Below are positions 63,007-64,000 of a stretch of DNA of 64,000 bases, piece after piece (positions within the stretch are counted from its first letter, which is position 1; each line of letters opens with the position of its first letter). The position numbers were made by a program, and so were the translations under genes. The stretch is from Polynucleobacter sp. JS-Mosq-20-D10. Lineage in GTDB: Bacteria; Pseudomonadota; Gammaproteobacteria; Burkholderiales; Burkholderiaceae. The notes under the pieces were generated by a model that saw only the letters and a program-made list of their open reading frames with translations, made no database searches and was not told the origin of the DNA. The DNA is taken from the NCBI RefSeq assembly GCF_018687755.1, contig NZ_CP061305.1, positions 805,099-869,098 on the forward strand. The letters run 5' to 3'.

Positions 63007-63975
63007 GTGCATAGCCAGCTTTGCAAAAGAAGTTTAGGAATTTTTTCTAAACTTCTTTTGATTTCATTCAGCTTCTTTTCGTCGCAATCGGTATTGGCAG
63101 ATGAAGGCGGAGTTCCATTTTGGATGTCTGGTCAATACGCCAGTATGGCAGCAGTCCCTTCTAACCCTGGCTGGTCATTGGTATTGATGCCCTATGTCTA
63201 TAGCGGCAGCGCAGACAAATCAAAAAACTTTCAACATGGCCAAAGCGTTAATGCTGGCTTAAGTGCTAGAGAGTCTATTTTCTTATTTCAGTTGGGATAC
63301 TCGGCAGAGGAAAAGATCTTAGGCGGGCAGCCCTATGTTGGAGTAGGCTGGGGTCCCGGATCGAATACCACTACTGCATTTGCAAGTGTCTCTAATATCA
63401 ATACTGAATTTAATAAAGCAAATTCGGTGACAGGAAGTACTGATATATATCCCTTGGCCAGTTTGGCTTGGAATAAAGGTAATAATAATTTTATGACCTA
63501 TGTGACTGGTGATATACCAGTGGGCACCTATAGTGCAACCAGTCTTTCTAGTATTGGTATTGGTCATGCTGCAATGGATGCAGGCGGTGGCTATACCTAT
63601 TTAAACAATACAACTGGCCTTGAATTCTCTAGCGTAGTGGGTGCAACCTATAACTGGATGAACAATCAAACCAACTATAAGAACGGCATTGATTCCCACT
63701 TGGATTGGTCTGTTTCACAATTCTTATCGCAAAACTGGCAGGTCGGTATTGCGGGATATGTTTACTATCAACTCACTGCCGACTCCGGTAGTGGGGATAG
63801 GGTGGGGGCCTTCAAATCCCAAGTTGCAGCCATTGGTCCACAAATTGGATATTTATTTAATATTGGTAAAAAACAAGCCTATATAAATTTGCGTGCTTAT
63901 AAAGAGTTCTGGGCACAGAACCGAGTTGAAGGGTATGCCATGATTTCGACCATTAGCATCCCGTTAGGAAAGTAG
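63007..63975 (+). CDS. MetA-pathway phenol-degradation-type outer-membrane protein
   Basis: 322 residues, probable beta-barrel. Signal peptide ends near VLA (about 31), and the mature start GGVPFWMSGQYASMAAVPSNPGWSLVLMPYVYSG is the hallmark of the Pfam MetA_deg family. Alternating hydrophobic strands continue to the end. These proteins are thought to be channels for hydrophobic compounds. GTG 63007 lies nine bases after AAGGA. Its place after two sulfatases suggests uptake of their substrate or export of a product. Confidence 0.75.
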   Translation: MHSQLCKRSLGIFSKLLLISFSFFSSQSVLADEGGVPFWMSGQYASMAAVPSNPGWSLVLMPYVYSGSADKSKNFQHGQSVNAGLSARESIFLFQLGYSAEEKILGGQPYVGVGWGPGSNTTTAFASVSNINTEFNKANSVTGSTDIYPLASLAWNKGNNNFMTYVTGDIPVGTYSATSLSSIGIGHAAMDAGGGYTYLNNTTGLEFSSVVGATYNWMNNQTNYKNGIDSHLDWSVSQFLSQNWQVGIAGYVYYQLTADSGSGDRVGAFKSQVAAIGPQIGYLFNIGKKQAYINLRAYKEFWAQNRVEGYAMISTISIPLGK

Positions 63976-63979
63976 CAGC

Positions 63980-64000
63980 ATGAATCTACAGCGTCGAGTA
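63980..64000 (+). CDS. Start of a further gene (cut by the window edge)
   Basis: ATG four bases after the previous stop opens MNLQRRV to the end of the window. Too little to identify. A sulfatase maturase would fit the context, but this is a guess. Confidence 0.35.

Overview
The window looks like a chromosomal segment of a freshwater betaproteobacterium of the Burkholderiaceae, most likely Polynucleobacter or a close relative. The basis is protein-level resemblance of the housekeeping genes (FtsH, PrpE, CarAB, PstSCAB) to Burkholderiales proteins, moderate GC, compact spacing and several Bug-type periplasmic binding proteins. The genus is inferred; no marker gene was searched.

Layout. (1) 1-14.8 kb is core: a 5'-truncated MltD-like transglycosylase, prpE, carAB-greA, a DUF4149 protein, a YhbY-type RNA-binding protein, rlmE, ftsH, folP, glmM. 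(2) 14.8-29.7 kb is a phosphate block: pstSCAB-phoU-phoBR, two small proteins, ppx, then a minus-strand operon (PlcP-like metallophosphoesterase, Agt-like glycosyltransferase, dgkA, OlsB-like acyltransferase), a divergent OlsA-like acyltransferase, ppk2 and a CYTH-like gene. Four Pho-box-like sites (before pstS, ppx, the PlcP-like gene and ppk2) tie these into one candidate Pho regulon for phosphate uptake, polyphosphate turnover and replacement of phospholipids by glycolipids and ornithine lipids. (3) 29.7-33.4 kb: a split chromate transporter, a TonB-dependent receptor and a small exported partner, then tRNA-Pro(UGG) and tRNA-Arg(UCU).

(4) 33.6-59.7 kb is accessory DNA inserted at the 3' end of tRNA-Arg. 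A 45-46 bp copy of the tRNA end occurs three times (33598, 45953, 59655), so two units lie in tandem. The first (12.4 kb) starts with a tyrosine integrase and carries a sulfide-oxidation and sulfane-sulfur module: a cyanide-insensitive-type bd oxidase, Crp/Fnr regulator, HiPIP, flavocytochrome c sulfide dehydrogenase, a two-part YeeE/YedE transporter, an NPCGP-repeat protein, rhodaneses, and an ArsR repressor with the cysteine spacing of BigR/SqrR persulfide sensors. The second (13.7 kb) carries orphan TAXI and Bug binding proteins, a Pal-like lipoprotein, small zinc-ribbon proteins and a plasmid- or phage-like module: DUF6641 and DUF6876 relatives, a minimal tyrosine recombinase, an AAA ATPase, a NUMOD-like repeat protein and an approximately 500-nt apparently structured non-coding region near 54.1-54.6 kb.

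(5) 59.7-64.0 kb: two exported sulfatases in tandem, a MetA-pathway-type outer-membrane protein and the first codons of another gene.

The most rewarding parts are the Pho-controlled lipid-remodelling cluster, the mobile sulfide island with its repeated palindrome, and the unexplained structured region. No CRISPR array, rRNA gene or complete insertion sequence was seen.
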